A stretch of 64,000 nucleotides of DNA from DASQJL01 sp036380835 (lineage in GTDB: Bacteria; Eisenbacteria; RBG-16-71-46; SZUA-252), in NCBI GenBank assembly GCA_036380835.1, contig DASVDZ010000017.1, positions 40,151 to 104,150 on the forward strand, given 5' to 3'. A program made the position numbers and the translations under genes. The notes beneath the pieces are model-generated. The model was not told where the DNA came from and ran no database searches. It worked only from the letters and a program-made list of their open reading frames with translations. Of the stretch, positions 1-8,146 are shown in pieces (position 1 is the stretch's first letter; the number at the start of each line of letters is the position of its first letter).

Positions 1-465
1 GTGGGCGAGATGATGGGCCGCCTCAACCGGCTGGTGCACGAGGCGACGCCCGACGACCGCTTCGCGACCTGCTTCCTCGCGCGCGTCGGCGGGTCGGGGC
101 TCGGGCTCTCGTTCTCGAACGCCGGCCACAACTACCCGATCCTCCTCGCGGCCACGGGGGAGTGCCGCCTCCTCGAGGAGGGGGGGCTCCCGCTCGGGAT
201 CTCGGCCGACGTGGTGTACGGCGAGGTCGCCGCGACCCTGGCGCCCGGCGACGCGCTCCTCCTCTACACCGACGGGATCACCGACGCGCGGAATCTCGCG
301 GGCGAGGACTACGGCGAGGAGCGCCTATTGCGGCTCACCGGATCGCTCCCGCGGCGGCTCACGGCGGACGAGCTGATCCGGGCGGTGGCGGACGACGTCT
401 CGCGGTTCACCGGCGGCGCCGACCAGGCCGACGACATCACCCTGGTCGCGCTGCGCGCGCGGTGA
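1..465 (+). CDS. SpoIIE-type PP2C serine phosphatase, C-terminal part
   Basis: The left window edge cuts this gene; the reading frame is open from base 1, so the GTG there need not be the real start. The 154 visible residues match the C-terminal half of a PPM/SpoIIE phosphatase: SNAGHNYPILL near residue 39, a GLPLGI turn, the LLLYTDGITDARN metal-site motif near residue 84, and the closing DDITLVALR strand with QADD before it. Such proteins dephosphorylate an anti-sigma-factor antagonist in partner-switching systems. The next gene, 53 bases downstream on the same strand, is an RsbW-like kinase, which supports that role. N-terminal sensor domains, if any, lie outside the window. Confidence 0.88.
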   Translation: MGEMMGRLNRLVHEATPDDRFATCFLARVGGSGLGLSFSNAGHNYPILLAATGECRLLEEGGLPLGISADVVYGEVAATLAPGDALLLYTDGITDARNLAGEDYGEERLLRLTGSLPRRLTADELIRAVADDVSRFTGGADQADDITLVALRAR

Positions 466-518
466 GACGGCGACCAAAACGCCCGCCCCGGGCGGGGATT
501 TGATAGAGTAGGCGACCT

Positions 519-974
519 ATGGGCCCGGCCCCCATGACCCCACCCGAAGCCGAATTCGCCGTGCGACTGACGATCGGGAGCCGCCTCGAGCTCCTCTCCA
601 TGGTGCACGCCCTGATCGAGGGCATCGGCCGGCAGTTCTCCCTGGAGGACGACATGGTCCAGGCCGTCCAGATCGCGGTCATCGAGGCGGGCACCAACGC
701 CATCCAGCACGGGAACGTCTTCGCGGACGACAAGTCGGTGACGTTCGACTTCCAGATCGACGTGAACGATATCCGGGTGCAGGTGGACGACTACGGGAGG
801 GGGTTCGACGTGAGCCGGGTCGGCGATCCGACCGACCCGTCGGCGCTGCTCAATCCGAGCGGCCGCGGGGTCTACCTGATGCGGGAGCTGATGGACGAGG
901 TGACGTTCGACACGAGGCCCGATCACGGCACCCGGGTTCGCCTGCGCAAGGCCCGGGCTACGCCGGCTCGGTGA
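519..974 (+). CDS. RsbW-like anti-sigma factor serine kinase (HATPase_c_2)
   Basis: A 151-residue single-domain GHKL ATPase of the RsbW/SpoIIAB type. The N box is visible as VIEAGTNAIQHGN (E and N that position Mg-ATP), followed by VDDYGRGFD (G1 box) and NPSGRGVYLMRELMDEV (G2 box and lid), ending in a GTRVRLRK strand. These kinases phosphorylate an STAS-domain antagonist and, when free, bind and block a sigma factor. It follows the SpoIIE-type phosphatase on the same strand, so the two probably form a phosphatase/kinase switch. No STAS antagonist or cognate sigma gene is next to it. Its last 17 bases overlap the convergent HD-GYP gene. Confidence 0.88.
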   Translation: MGPAPMTPPEAEFAVRLTIGSRLELLSMVHALIEGIGRQFSLEDDMVQAVQIAVIEAGTNAIQHGNVFADDKSVTFDFQIDVNDIRVQVDDYGRGFDVSRVGDPTDPSALLNPSGRGVYLMRELMDEVTFDTRPDHGTRVRLRKARATPAR

Positions 975-2202
975 CCGCCGCCAGCCGCGGACGCATGTGC
1001 TCGAGCGTCCGCCGGACCGCGGGATAGATCTCCTCGAACGCCGCGACCACGCGCGGGTCGAAGTGGGCCCCGGCGTTCCGCCTCAGCTCGTCCAGCGCCT
1101 CTCCCTCCGGCATCGCCTTCCGGTAGGACCGGTTCGACGTCATTGCGTCGAACGCGTCGGCCACCGCCATGATCCGCGCCTCGATCGGAATGGCCTCGCC
1201 CTTGAGCCCGTCCGGATAGCCCGTGCCGTCGAAGTGCTCGTGATGCGAGCGCACGCCCGGGAGGAGCGGGTGGAGCAGCGCGATCGGGCGGAGAATGCTC
1301 TCGCCGATCAGGGGATGCATGTCCATCTTCTCCCGCTCGCCGGGGTCGAGCTGCCCGCCCTTCGCGAGGATCGTCTCGTCCACGGCGATCTTGCCGATGT
1401 CGTGGAGCAGGCAGGAGCGGTGGATCGTGTCGAGCTTGCCGGGGGGAAGGCCGAGCTGCTTTCCGATCGCCTCCGAGTAGGCGGCGACACGGACGGAATG
1501 GCCCTCGGTGTACGGGTCCTTGGCCTCGAGCGCCATCGTCAGGGAGACGATCACGCTCATGAAGAGGTCCTCGAGGTGCGCGCGGTGGCGATCCTCGAGG
1601 ATGGCGACGCCGGCAAGCGTCGCGAGGCTCTGGAGGCCCGCCACGTGCTCGCTCCGGAAGCGGAGCGGTGCTGAGTGATTGAGCACGAGCGCCCCCAGGT
1701 TCTCCCCGTGCGCGCGGATCGGGGCGATCGCCCCCCAGACCATGTCGTCGGAGAAGAGGAACTCGCGCGCCCAGGGCGAACGCTGCTTCTTGTGGAACAG
1801 GGTGACCGAGTCGAGCAGGAAGAGCGCTTCCATCAGCTCGCTGCTCATCCCCGCGAGCATGTAGCCCGACCACTCCTCCAGCCGGCCCTCGGCATGCCGG
1901 AAGAGGCACTCGCCCGGGCGCTCGCGCGTGAGGATCGCGATCCCGTCGGGGCGGAGGAGCCGCCGCGCCCCCGCGGCCACCGGCCCGAGCGACGAATCGC
2001 TAGCGCTCAGCGGAACGAGGGATCGCGCCACGTCGTTCAGGCCCTGGAGGAGCGCGAGCGCGCTCGGAAGGCCGGACGCGCCGGCGGCGACGACGGTGCT
2101 CTTGCTGGTTGCTCGGGTCTGGGTCGCCATCGCCTCGGTCGCGGGAGGCGAAGGACGCCGTCCACGCGCGTGAGTTCTTCGGTCGTCGGGCTTGGAGGTC
2201 AC
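958..2202 (-). CDS. GAF-like plus HD-GYP domain phosphodiesterase
   Basis: The C-terminal half is a complete HD-GYP domain: HDIGK metal-binding motif, then HHEHFDGTGYPDG, then ADAFDAMTSNRSYR. HD-GYP enzymes hydrolyse cyclic di-GMP. The region before it (roughly 150 residues, with FRSEHVAGLQSLATLAGVAILE at its end) looks like a GAF sensor. The protein looks soluble, so it probably senses a cytoplasmic signal. I chose GTG at 2202 because GGAGGAAGGAG lies just upstream; GTG at 2232 and ATG at 2130 are alternatives and change only a low-complexity N-terminus. It is downstream of ccdA on the same strand and convergent with the RsbW-like gene, overlapping it by 17 bases. Confidence 0.9.
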   Translation of the reverse strand: MTSKPDDRRTHARGRRPSPPATEAMATQTRATSKSTVVAAGASGLPSALALLQGLNDVARSLVPLSASDSSLGPVAAGARRLLRPDGIAILTRERPGECLFRHAEGRLEEWSGYMLAGMSSELMEALFLLDSVTLFHKKQRSPWAREFLFSDDMVWGAIAPIRAHGENLGALVLNHSAPLRFRSEHVAGLQSLATLAGVAILEDRHRAHLEDLFMSVIVSLTMALEAKDPYTEGHSVRVAAYSEAIGKQLGLPPGKLDTIHRSCLLHDIGKIAVDETILAKGGQLDPGEREKMDMHPLIGESILRPIALLHPLLPGVRSHHEHFDGTGYPDGLKGEAIPIEARIMAVADAFDAMTSNRSYRKAMPEGEALDELRRNAGAHFDPRVVAAFEEIYPAVRRTLEHMRPRLAAVTEPA

Positions 2203-2277
2203 GAGGAGGAGAACTCCTTCCTCCCCCCACACGAGACGTGATCGGATTTTCGGTGCGGTATGTTTAGCGCGCGGACG

Positions 2278-3018
2278 CTATCCGAGGGCCGGAAGGAAGC
2301 GGGAGAGGAAGGCGACGAAGTAGCTGAAGACGTTCGTGACGAGCGCGATGCCGAATGCAATGAGGATGACGCCGCTCACGATCTCGATCGTGCGAAGTGA
2401 ACGCCGCAGGCGGCTCGAAGCAGCCAGGAACGAATTCATTCCGAGCGACGCGAGGAAGAAGGGCACGCCGAGTCCGAGCGAGTAGACGCTCAGGAGCAGG
2501 ATTCCCGTGCCCACCGTCTTCGCCGTGCTGGCGTAGAGGAGGATCGAGGCGAGGATCGGCCCGATGCACGGGGTCCATCCCGCGGCGAAGGTGATCCCGA
2601 CGAGCACCGAGCCGAGGATGCCGAGCGGCTTCTCCGTGATCTGGAACTTCCGCTCCCGGGAGAGCGCCGGAATCGGGAGGATTCCGGTCAGGTAGATGCC
2701 GAAGAGGACGATGAGCACGCCGCCGACGCGACGGAGCGTGTCCTGGTGGTCCCTGAGGAACTGGCCGGTGGCGGTCGCCGTGGCGCCGAGGGAGATGAAG
2801 ACGATCGAGAACCCGACGATGAACGCCAGCGAGTGCACGATGGTGAGCCGCCGCACGCGGGCGGTCTGCTGCCGCGCCGTCAGCTCGTCGAACGAGACGC
2901 CGGTGATGAACGTGATGTAGGACGGCACGAGGGGGAGCACGCACGGCGAGACGAAGGAGACGACCCCCGCGAGGAACGCGGCGATCAGCGATACCTGGGG
3001 CAGCGACGTTTCGAACAT
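2278..3018 (-). CDS. ccdA: CcdA-type cytochrome c biogenesis / thiol-disulfide transporter
   Basis: A 246-residue polytopic membrane protein with about six hydrophobic segments. The two redox cysteines of the DsbD/CcdA family are visible in SPCVLPLVPSYITF (near residue 25) and AGWTPCIGPILAS (mid-protein). The family moves reducing equivalents from cytoplasmic thioredoxin across the inner membrane to periplasmic thiol proteins. The gene sits 28 bases downstream of a TlpA-like thioredoxin lipoprotein, its expected partner, so the pair likely forms one electron relay for cytochrome c maturation or periplasmic disulfide reduction. Confidence 0.92.
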   Translation of the reverse strand: MFETSLPQVSLIAAFLAGVVSFVSPCVLPLVPSYITFITGVSFDELTARQQTARVRRLTIVHSLAFIVGFSIVFISLGATATATGQFLRDHQDTLRRVGGVLIVLFGIYLTGILPIPALSRERKFQITEKPLGILGSVLVGITFAAGWTPCIGPILASILLYASTAKTVGTGILLLSVYSLGLGVPFFLASLGMNSFLAASSRLRRSLRTIEIVSGVILIAFGIALVTNVFSYFVAFLSRFLPALG

Positions 3019-3046
3019 GGGAAGGTCGGGCGCGGCGGCGCGGGGA

Positions 3047-3685
3047 TCAGCTCGCGCCGAGCAGCGGCTGGATGGTCTCCTCGAACGCTTCGGGCGGCGT
3101 GTAGCCGATGAATCGCTTGACCACGACGCCGCTGCGGTCGAGCACGAACGTCGTCGGAATCATGGTGATGCCGCCGAACGCCTTCGAGACGTCGTCGTTC
3201 GCGATCAGCATCGTGTAGTTGACCTCGTGCTCGTCGGCGAACGGCTTGACGTCGTTCGCGCCGCCGGCGTCGAGGGAGAGGCCGACGATCGCGAGCCCCC
3301 GGTCGCGGTACTTCGCCTGGAGGTTCACGAGGTGCGGGATCTCCTCCTTGCAGGGCGGGCACCACGTAGCCCAGAAGTCGAGGATCACGACCTTGCCCTG
3401 GAACGCCGAGGAAGCGACCGACTTGCCGTCGAGGTCGGGGAGGGTGAAGGAGGGTGCCGGCTTGCCGATCTCCCCGCGGCTGCCCCCGGCGGTCGCGGCC
3501 GGCCCGCCGCCCGTCTTCGCCCCGCCCCCGCAGCCTCCCGCGAGCAGCGTGGCCAGGAGCGCGGCGAGCGCGCCCGAGGCGAGGAGGCGCGCCGCGCCCC
3601 GAAGGGCGCGGCGTCTCCCGCCGGATCGGATGGCTCGTGAATCAGAGGATCGGATAGTAGGTCTCGAGCTCGTAATCGGTGACAT
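3047..3685 (-). CDS. TlpA/ResA-like thioredoxin-fold lipoprotein
   Basis: The protein (212 residues) starts with an Arg-rich stretch and a hydrophobic segment ending in a lipobox-like LLAGGCGGG, so it is probably a lipoprotein with a periplasmic domain. The thioredoxin fold follows, with FWATWCPPCKEEIPHL carrying the CxxC active site and a cis-Pro region at GGITMIPTTFVLD. TlpA/ResA proteins reduce disulfides in apocytochromes or other exported proteins and are re-reduced by CcdA, the next gene. The only good start, ATG at 3685, lies 44 bases inside the 3' end of glnA in another frame, an unusually long overlap; I see no ATG, GTG or TTG closer to the signal sequence. Confidence 0.88.
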   Translation of the reverse strand: MSPITSSRPTIRSSDSRAIRSGGRRRALRGAARLLASGALAALLATLLAGGCGGGAKTGGGPAATAGGSRGEIGKPAPSFTLPDLDGKSVASSAFQGKVVILDFWATWCPPCKEEIPHLVNLQAKYRDRGLAIVGLSLDAGGANDVKPFADEHEVNYTMLIANDDVSKAFGGITMIPTTFVLDRSGVVVKRFIGYTPPEAFEETIQPLLGAS

Positions 3686-4973
3686 AGGTGCGGTAATTGT
3701 CCCACTCGATCGTCTTGTTCTCCACGAATTTCTCGAACACGTGCTCGCCCAGGGTCTCCTTGACGAGCTTCGATTTCGCCGTCAGCTCGACCGCGTCGTG
3801 GAGGCTTCCCGGAAGACTGTCGATGCCGTGCTTCTTCCGCTCGGCGTCGGTCATCTCGTAGATGTCCTCCTCCGTCGGCGGACGGAGCACGAGCGCGCCC
3901 TCGATCCCCCGGAGCCCGGCTCCCAGCATCACCGAGAACGCGAGGTACGGATTGCAGGCCGGATCCGGGCACCGAAGCTCGATGCGCGTCGCCTTTTCCT
4001 TGCCCGGTTTGTACATGGGAACCCGGACGAGCGCCGATCGGTTCCGCTGGCCCCACGCGATGTAGACGGGCGCCTCGAATCCTGGCACCAGCCGCTTGTA
4101 CGAGTTCACCCATTGGTTGGTGACCGAGGAGATCTCGCGCATGTGGTGGAGGAGCCCCGCCAGGTAGGAGCGGCCCGCCTTGGAGAGGTGGTGCTTGTCC
4201 TTCGCGTCGAAGAAGACGTTCTTGCCACCCTTGAAGAGCGACTGGTGGACGTGCATGCCGCTCCCGTTCTGCCCGTAGACCGGCTTCGGCATGAACGTGG
4301 CGTAGCAGCCCGCCCGCCGCGCGATCTCCTTCACCACGTAGCGGTAGGTGATGGTCTGGTCCGCCATCTTGAGCGCCTCGGAGTAGCGGAGGTCGATCTC
4401 GTGCTGGCTGTGGGCGACCTCGTGGTGCGACGCCTCGACCGAGATCTCCATCGCCTGGAGCGCCTCGACGGTGCGCGAGCGAAGCTCGGTGCCGAAGTCG
4501 TCCGGCACCTGGTCGAAGTAGCCCGCGGCGTCGAGGAGCGTGCGCTCCTTCATGCTCTTGAAGTAGAAGTACTCTAGCTCGGGCCCGACGTAGAACGTGT
4601 AGCCCTCCTTCTCCAGCTTCTTGAGCGCGCGCCTGAGCACGTGGCGCGTGTCGCCGGCGTAGGGCGAGCCGTCGGGATTCAGCACGTCGCAGATCATGCG
4701 GCCGACGTGCTCGTCGTTGACCTTCCACGGAAGGAGTTGGAACGTGGAGGTGTCGGGCATCGCGACGAGATCGCTCTCGAAGATGCGCGCGAACCCCTCG
4801 ACGGAGGAGCCGTCGATCCCCACGCCCTCCTCGAGCGCCGTCGCGAGCTCGCGAAGCGTGATCGCGACGCTCTTGAGCTGCCCGAGGATGTCCACGAACC
4901 AGAGGTGGATCATCTCCACGTCGCGCTCTTCGCAGAACTTCACCACATCCTTGGCCGACTTCAGTCCTTCCAT
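3642..4973 (-). CDS. glnA: Type I glutamine synthetase
   Basis: A 443-residue glutamine synthetase, making glutamine from glutamate, ammonia and ATP. Family landmarks in order: GIDGSSVEGF near residue 52, GPELEYFYF (metal-binding Glu), SHHEVAHSQHEIDLRY, NGSGMHVHQSLF, and RSALVRVP with RIELRCPDPACNPYLAF. The length suits the short GSI class. I do not see the tyrosine adenylylation loop of the enteric GSI-beta class, so control is more likely by feedback or transcription; this is inference. A strong AGGAGGAA ribosome site lies 7 bases before ATG at 4973. No GlnB/GlnK or GlnR gene is nearby. The downstream TlpA-like gene overlaps its end. Confidence 0.95.
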   Translation of the reverse strand: MEGLKSAKDVVKFCEERDVEMIHLWFVDILGQLKSVAITLRELATALEEGVGIDGSSVEGFARIFESDLVAMPDTSTFQLLPWKVNDEHVGRMICDVLNPDGSPYAGDTRHVLRRALKKLEKEGYTFYVGPELEYFYFKSMKERTLLDAAGYFDQVPDDFGTELRSRTVEALQAMEISVEASHHEVAHSQHEIDLRYSEALKMADQTITYRYVVKEIARRAGCYATFMPKPVYGQNGSGMHVHQSLFKGGKNVFFDAKDKHHLSKAGRSYLAGLLHHMREISSVTNQWVNSYKRLVPGFEAPVYIAWGQRNRSALVRVPMYKPGKEKATRIELRCPDPACNPYLAFSVMLGAGLRGIEGALVLRPPTEEDIYEMTDAERKKHGIDSLPGSLHDAVELTAKSKLVKETLGEHVFEKFVENKTIEWDNYRTYVTDYELETYYPIL

Positions 4974-5024
4974 TGCCTCGTTCCTCCTGGGGGGGTCGTC
5001 GGGCCGGGGCCCGGTTCCTCCGTG

Positions 5025-5453
5025 CTAACGCCGGAGCATCATCGCCATGTCCCGCTCCGGCTTGAAGCCGAGCCGCTCGTAGAAGCGGTGCTTGTCGGCC
5101 GTGAGGAGCAGGAATTGCGTCACGGATTCGAGATCGGGATGTTCGAGCACGAAGCGCATCATGTCGTGTCCGATGCCGCGCCTCTGGTGCGACGGACGCA
5201 CGATGACGTCCCAGATCGTGGCGCGGAAGGTGAGATCGGAGATGACGCGCGTGAAGCCGACGAGCCGGTCGCCGTCCCACGCCGTCACGACCGGGTGCGA
5301 ATGCTCGAGCGCCCGGATCACGTTCTCGTGGACGCGCCCCTTCGCCCACCACGCCTCGGCGTACAGCTCCAGAATGCGCGGCACGTCGATCCGCGAGCGG
5401 TCGTCGGTGATATGGATGGACGTCGAATGCGATGGGGGAACAACGTGCGGCAT
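5025..5453 (-). CDS. GNAT family N-acetyltransferase
   Basis: A 142-residue single-domain GNAT protein. The acetyl-CoA pyrophosphate loop is clear in VRPSHQRRGIGHDMM (R/Q-x-x-G-x-G/A type), preceded by beta strands with VGFTRVISD and followed by the FYERLGFKPE signature near the C-terminus. The acceptor substrate cannot be told from sequence. The start at 5453 gives a normal length; upstream extensions run into the divergent promoter region of the YjbQ gene. It lies upstream of glnA on the same strand, 52 bases away, and may be co-transcribed. Confidence 0.85.
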   Translation of the reverse strand: MPHVVPPSHSTSIHITDDRSRIDVPRILELYAEAWWAKGRVHENVIRALEHSHPVVTAWDGDRLVGFTRVISDLTFRATIWDVIVRPSHQRRGIGHDMMRFVLEHPDLESVTQFLLLTADKHRFYERLGFKPERDMAMMLRR

Positions 5454-5594
5454 GCGGAACCATAGCCGGGAGGACGGGACGGCGTCAACATGGTAGACTT
5501 CGCGTCGCTCCAGGGCGCGATCCACCTGGGCTATCCTGTTGATCCGTAGTGGAATACGGTCTCCGGTATGGGCGCGGAGGAAGGCCTCGATCCG

Positions 5595-6017
5595 ATGAAA
5601 CATCTGCGGAAGACGCTGACGTTCCACGTCCCGGAACGCATGGACCTCGTGAACATCACCGAGGAGGTCGCCGCGGCCGTGCGGGAGAGCGGCGTCTTGG
5701 AGGGGCTCTGCCTCGTCAACGCGATGCACATCACGGCGAGCGTCTTCATCAACGACGACGAGCCGGGACTCCACGACGACTACAAGCGGTGGCTCGAGGC
5801 CCTGGCGCCGTTCGACGCGAGCCCCAAGCGCTACCGCCACAACCGGACCGGCGAGGACAACGCCGACGCGCACCTCAAGCGCCAGATCATGGGGCGCGAG
5901 GTCGTCGTGGCGATCACGAAGGGGAAGCTCGATTTCGGGCCGTGGGAGCGGATCTTCTACGGGGAATTCGACGGCCGGCGCGACAAGCGGGTCCTGATCA
6001 AGATCATCGGGGAGTGA
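5595..6017 (+). CDS. YjbQ/UPF0047 family protein (secondary thiamine-phosphate synthase type)
   Basis: About 140 residues with the whole YjbQ signature: VNAMHITASVFINDDEPGL near the middle, RYRHNRTGEDNADAHLKRQI, and GPWERIFYGEFDG near the end. Members complement thiamine-phosphate synthase mutants weakly, but their native role is unknown. The His and Asp/Glu residues form a conserved metal-like pocket. I chose ATG at 5595 because GGAGGAAGG stands 10 bases before it; ATG at 5568 would add nine residues and has no ribosome site. No thiamine gene is nearby, so the context does not support a thiamine role. Confidence 0.9.
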   Translation: MKHLRKTLTFHVPERMDLVNITEEVAAAVRESGVLEGLCLVNAMHITASVFINDDEPGLHDDYKRWLEALAPFDASPKRYRHNRTGEDNADAHLKRQIMGREVVVAITKGKLDFGPWERIFYGEFDGRRDKRVLIKIIGE

Positions 6018-6079
6018 CATCCGCCATGCGGCCGCGCGGCGCGCGGGCGGCGACAGCCAACCTGGGAGGAGAATCGGAG

Positions 6080-6766
6080 ATGAACCGGAGATCGAGGTCG
6101 GGGGTGCGGAGCGCGGCGCGGCGGTCGGGGGCGCGGAGTGAGGTTTGGCGGGCGGCGGCCCGCGCGGCGCTCGCGCTCGGGGTCGTCTGGATCGTGGCGG
6201 CGCCCTTGGCGCGCGCCGAGGACAAGGGAGCCCCGCCCGACACCGCGAGCATGAACGCCATGATGCGCCAGATGCCCCAGATGATGGAGCAGATGCAGGC
6301 GTCGATGCCGGAGGCGAAGCTCAGGAAGCTCCAGTATCAGGCGGGAGGCGAATGGAAGACGTTCGAGCTGGCACCCGCGGAGCTGAAGACGGGGATGGGC
6401 GTCGGCACGATGGCCAAGGCGATGATCGGCCTGGGGCGCCCGAAGAGCTGGTTCGTGGTGGATGGGGAGAAGTCGGACCTCGTGCTCTCCGACGCCAAGC
6501 CCCATTTCCGGTTCGCGGGGATCAAGAAGGACGCGATGTCGATCCAGCTCGCGCTGTTCGAGGTGGCCGACGGCAAGCGACACGCCCCGATCGACACCGC
6601 GAAGCAGGTCGACTTCTTCAAGCACGGGATCGATCTGGAGGTCACGAAGGCGGGCGACGACGTCTGGGATCTCGCGCCGAAGAAGCCGCTCGAGCCGGGC
6701 CAGTACGGCCTCGCCAACTCACCCGCCGGCTCGGTCGCCGACTTCGCGATCGGCGAGGGGAAGTAG
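6080..6766 (+). CDS. Secreted protein of unknown function
   Basis: A 228-residue protein with a long Arg-rich N-terminus, a hydrophobic stretch near residues 26-44 and a probable cleavage after LARAEDK, so it is likely exported. A Met-rich helix (MNAMMRQMPQMMEQMQASM, near residue 55) follows. The rest looks like a beta-rich domain with alternating hydrophobic residues and ends in GQYGLANSPAGSVADFAIG, which resembles a small Ig-like or jelly-roll fold. I recognise no family. GGGAGGAGA lies 7 bases before ATG at 6080. It is 62 bases downstream of the YjbQ gene, on the same strand. Confidence 0.75.
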   Translation: MNRRSRSGVRSAARRSGARSEVWRAAARAALALGVVWIVAAPLARAEDKGAPPDTASMNAMMRQMPQMMEQMQASMPEAKLRKLQYQAGGEWKTFELAPAELKTGMGVGTMAKAMIGLGRPKSWFVVDGEKSDLVLSDAKPHFRFAGIKKDAMSIQLALFEVADGKRHAPIDTAKQVDFFKHGIDLEVTKAGDDVWDLAPKKPLEPGQYGLANSPAGSVADFAIGEGK

Positions 6767-6787
6767 CGTCCGCGGCGAGGTCCGCCG

Positions 6788-7402
6788 CTAGTTGAAGTGG
6801 AGGCCGAGGAGGAGCGTGTAGAGGTCGACGTTTCCGAGATCGTACTGCGGGCGCGGATCGGTCGGGTCGAACCGAAAGTAGTGGAATCGGCGCGTTGATT
6901 CCCACCTCGCCTCGATCCCGAGAGCGGGGTGAAACGGCGCCTGAATCCCCGCGGCCGCGGTGACGGCCGGCAGGACCACGAGGTCGGGCCGCTCGGATCC
7001 CTGGAAATAGCCGTAGAAGCGGATGGCGTTGGCGCCCGCGCCGGCGGAGACACAGGGATGGGATCGGCCCAGCGGGGGCCGCCACCGCAGAGTCGCGACG
7101 CCGCCTCCTTGGCCGCCGCGTCCCGAAGGGCAAGGGCACCCGTCGCAGTCGAGGCACGTCCCCGCCAGCCGGCCGAAATCCGTATACGCTGCCTCGGCTC
7201 CCAGCTGGAGGGACGAGGCAATCCTTCCGTAGACGCCCACCCTTACCGACGGGTGTCCGCCGCCCCATGGCGCGTATTTCGAATCGCGGAGGACAGACCG
7301 CCCCGCCGAGACCGAGGCGGAGAAGTTCGAGTCGGCGAGCGCGTCGAGCGGCGCCAGCAGACTCGCCGCGACGGATCCGAGGGCGAGGATCGCGAGTCGC
7401 AT
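6788..7402 (-). CDS. Putative outer-membrane beta-barrel protein
   Basis: A 204-residue protein with an N-terminal signal peptide (MRLAILALGSVAASLLAPLDALA). The mature part has strong alternation of polar and hydrophobic residues, many Gly and aromatic residues, and ends in LLLGLHFN, a terminal Phe-x strand typical of outer-membrane barrels assembled by BAM. A cysteine cluster, CLDCDGCPC near residue 82, falls between two predicted strands and may be a disulfide-bonded surface loop or a metal site. Function unknown. It is the last gene of the minus-strand run that begins at 11141. Confidence 0.7.
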   Translation of the reverse strand: MRLAILALGSVAASLLAPLDALADSNFSASVSAGRSVLRDSKYAPWGGGHPSVRVGVYGRIASSLQLGAEAAYTDFGRLAGTCLDCDGCPCPSGRGGQGGGVATLRWRPPLGRSHPCVSAGAGANAIRFYGYFQGSERPDLVVLPAVTAAAGIQAPFHPALGIEARWESTRRFHYFRFDPTDPRPQYDLGNVDLYTLLLGLHFN

Positions 7403-7444
7403 GCCCGCTCAACCCCGGGCGGGCGGTCCGGTTCCTCGGCGGCC

Positions 7445-8146
7445 CTACCCGCCCCCGCGCTCCGCGAGGAGGAGCGTCGCCGCCAGGTGCTCGGCGATCT
7501 CGAGCCGCGAGAGCGCCTCGTCCACGTTGGCGCCGACGGCGAGCGCGCCGTGGTTCTGAAGCACGACCACCGTCGGCCGGACGGCGTCGATCGGCGTCTC
7601 GAGCGCCCGCGCTACGGCCTCCGCCAGGCGCTCGCTGCCGGCCGGATGGTAGGGCGTGAACCCGATCGGGCCGAGGAACGCGCGCGCCTCGTCGATGCGC
7701 GAGAAGTCGGGCGCGTGGCCGCGGAGCGCGTAGGCCGTCAGCGCGACCGGATGCGCGTGCACGATCGCGTCGAGATCGCGCCGCGTCGCGTAGGCGACCA
7801 GGTGGACCCGGTGCTCGCTCGAAGCGGCGAGCCGCGTTGGCGAGTCGGACGGCTCGAGCACCTGGAGCTCCACGAAGTCCCGGGTCGTCAGCTCCCCCTT
7901 CCGGCGGCCGGCGCGCGTGATCAGGAGCCGGTCGGCCGCGATGCGCGCGCTCAGGTTCCCCTCGCCCGCCACGATCATGCCCCGGCGGTCGAGGATCCGC
8001 CCCGCGCGGATCAGGTCGTGCGCGAGCGCGATCCGGACCGCGCGGAGCCGCGCCGCGGCGGCGCGGGCCTTCCCGGACCCGATGCCGCGGCGGCGCTCGC
8101 CGCCGCCGCCGTCGCCGCGGGAAGGATCGCGCGGGCTAGCGCTCAT
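7445..8146 (-). CDS. Class II aldolase/adducin family protein
   Basis: A 233-residue protein of the fuculose-1-phosphate aldolase/adducin fold. Zinc ligands are visible in IVHAHPVALTAYA (H-x-H) and QNHGALAVG (third His); GEGNLSARI is the phosphate-binding turn. Such enzymes cleave or epimerise sugar phosphates, or act in methionine salvage (MtnB); the exact substrate cannot be assigned. The first 30 residues are Gly/Arg-rich and look disordered, so translation might start further in. Its 5' end overlaps the 3' end of nnr by 11 bases, showing tight coupling with that operon. Confidence 0.85.
   Translation of the reverse strand: MSASPRDPSRGDGGGGERRRGIGSGKARAAAARLRAVRIALAHDLIRAGRILDRRGMIVAGEGNLSARIAADRLLITRAGRRKGELTTRDFVELQVLEPSDSPTRLAASSEHRVHLVAYATRRDLDAIVHAHPVALTAYALRGHAPDFSRIDEARAFLGPIGFTPYHPAGSERLAEAVARALETPIDAVRPTVVVLQNHGALAVGANVDEALSRLEIAEHLAATLLLAERGGG

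Noticed and set aside
3385..5463. Open frame of 692 codons antisense or out of frame around glnA and the TlpA-like gene
   Set aside because: Arg/Pro-rich shadow translation with no domain; glnA in the other frame is certain.
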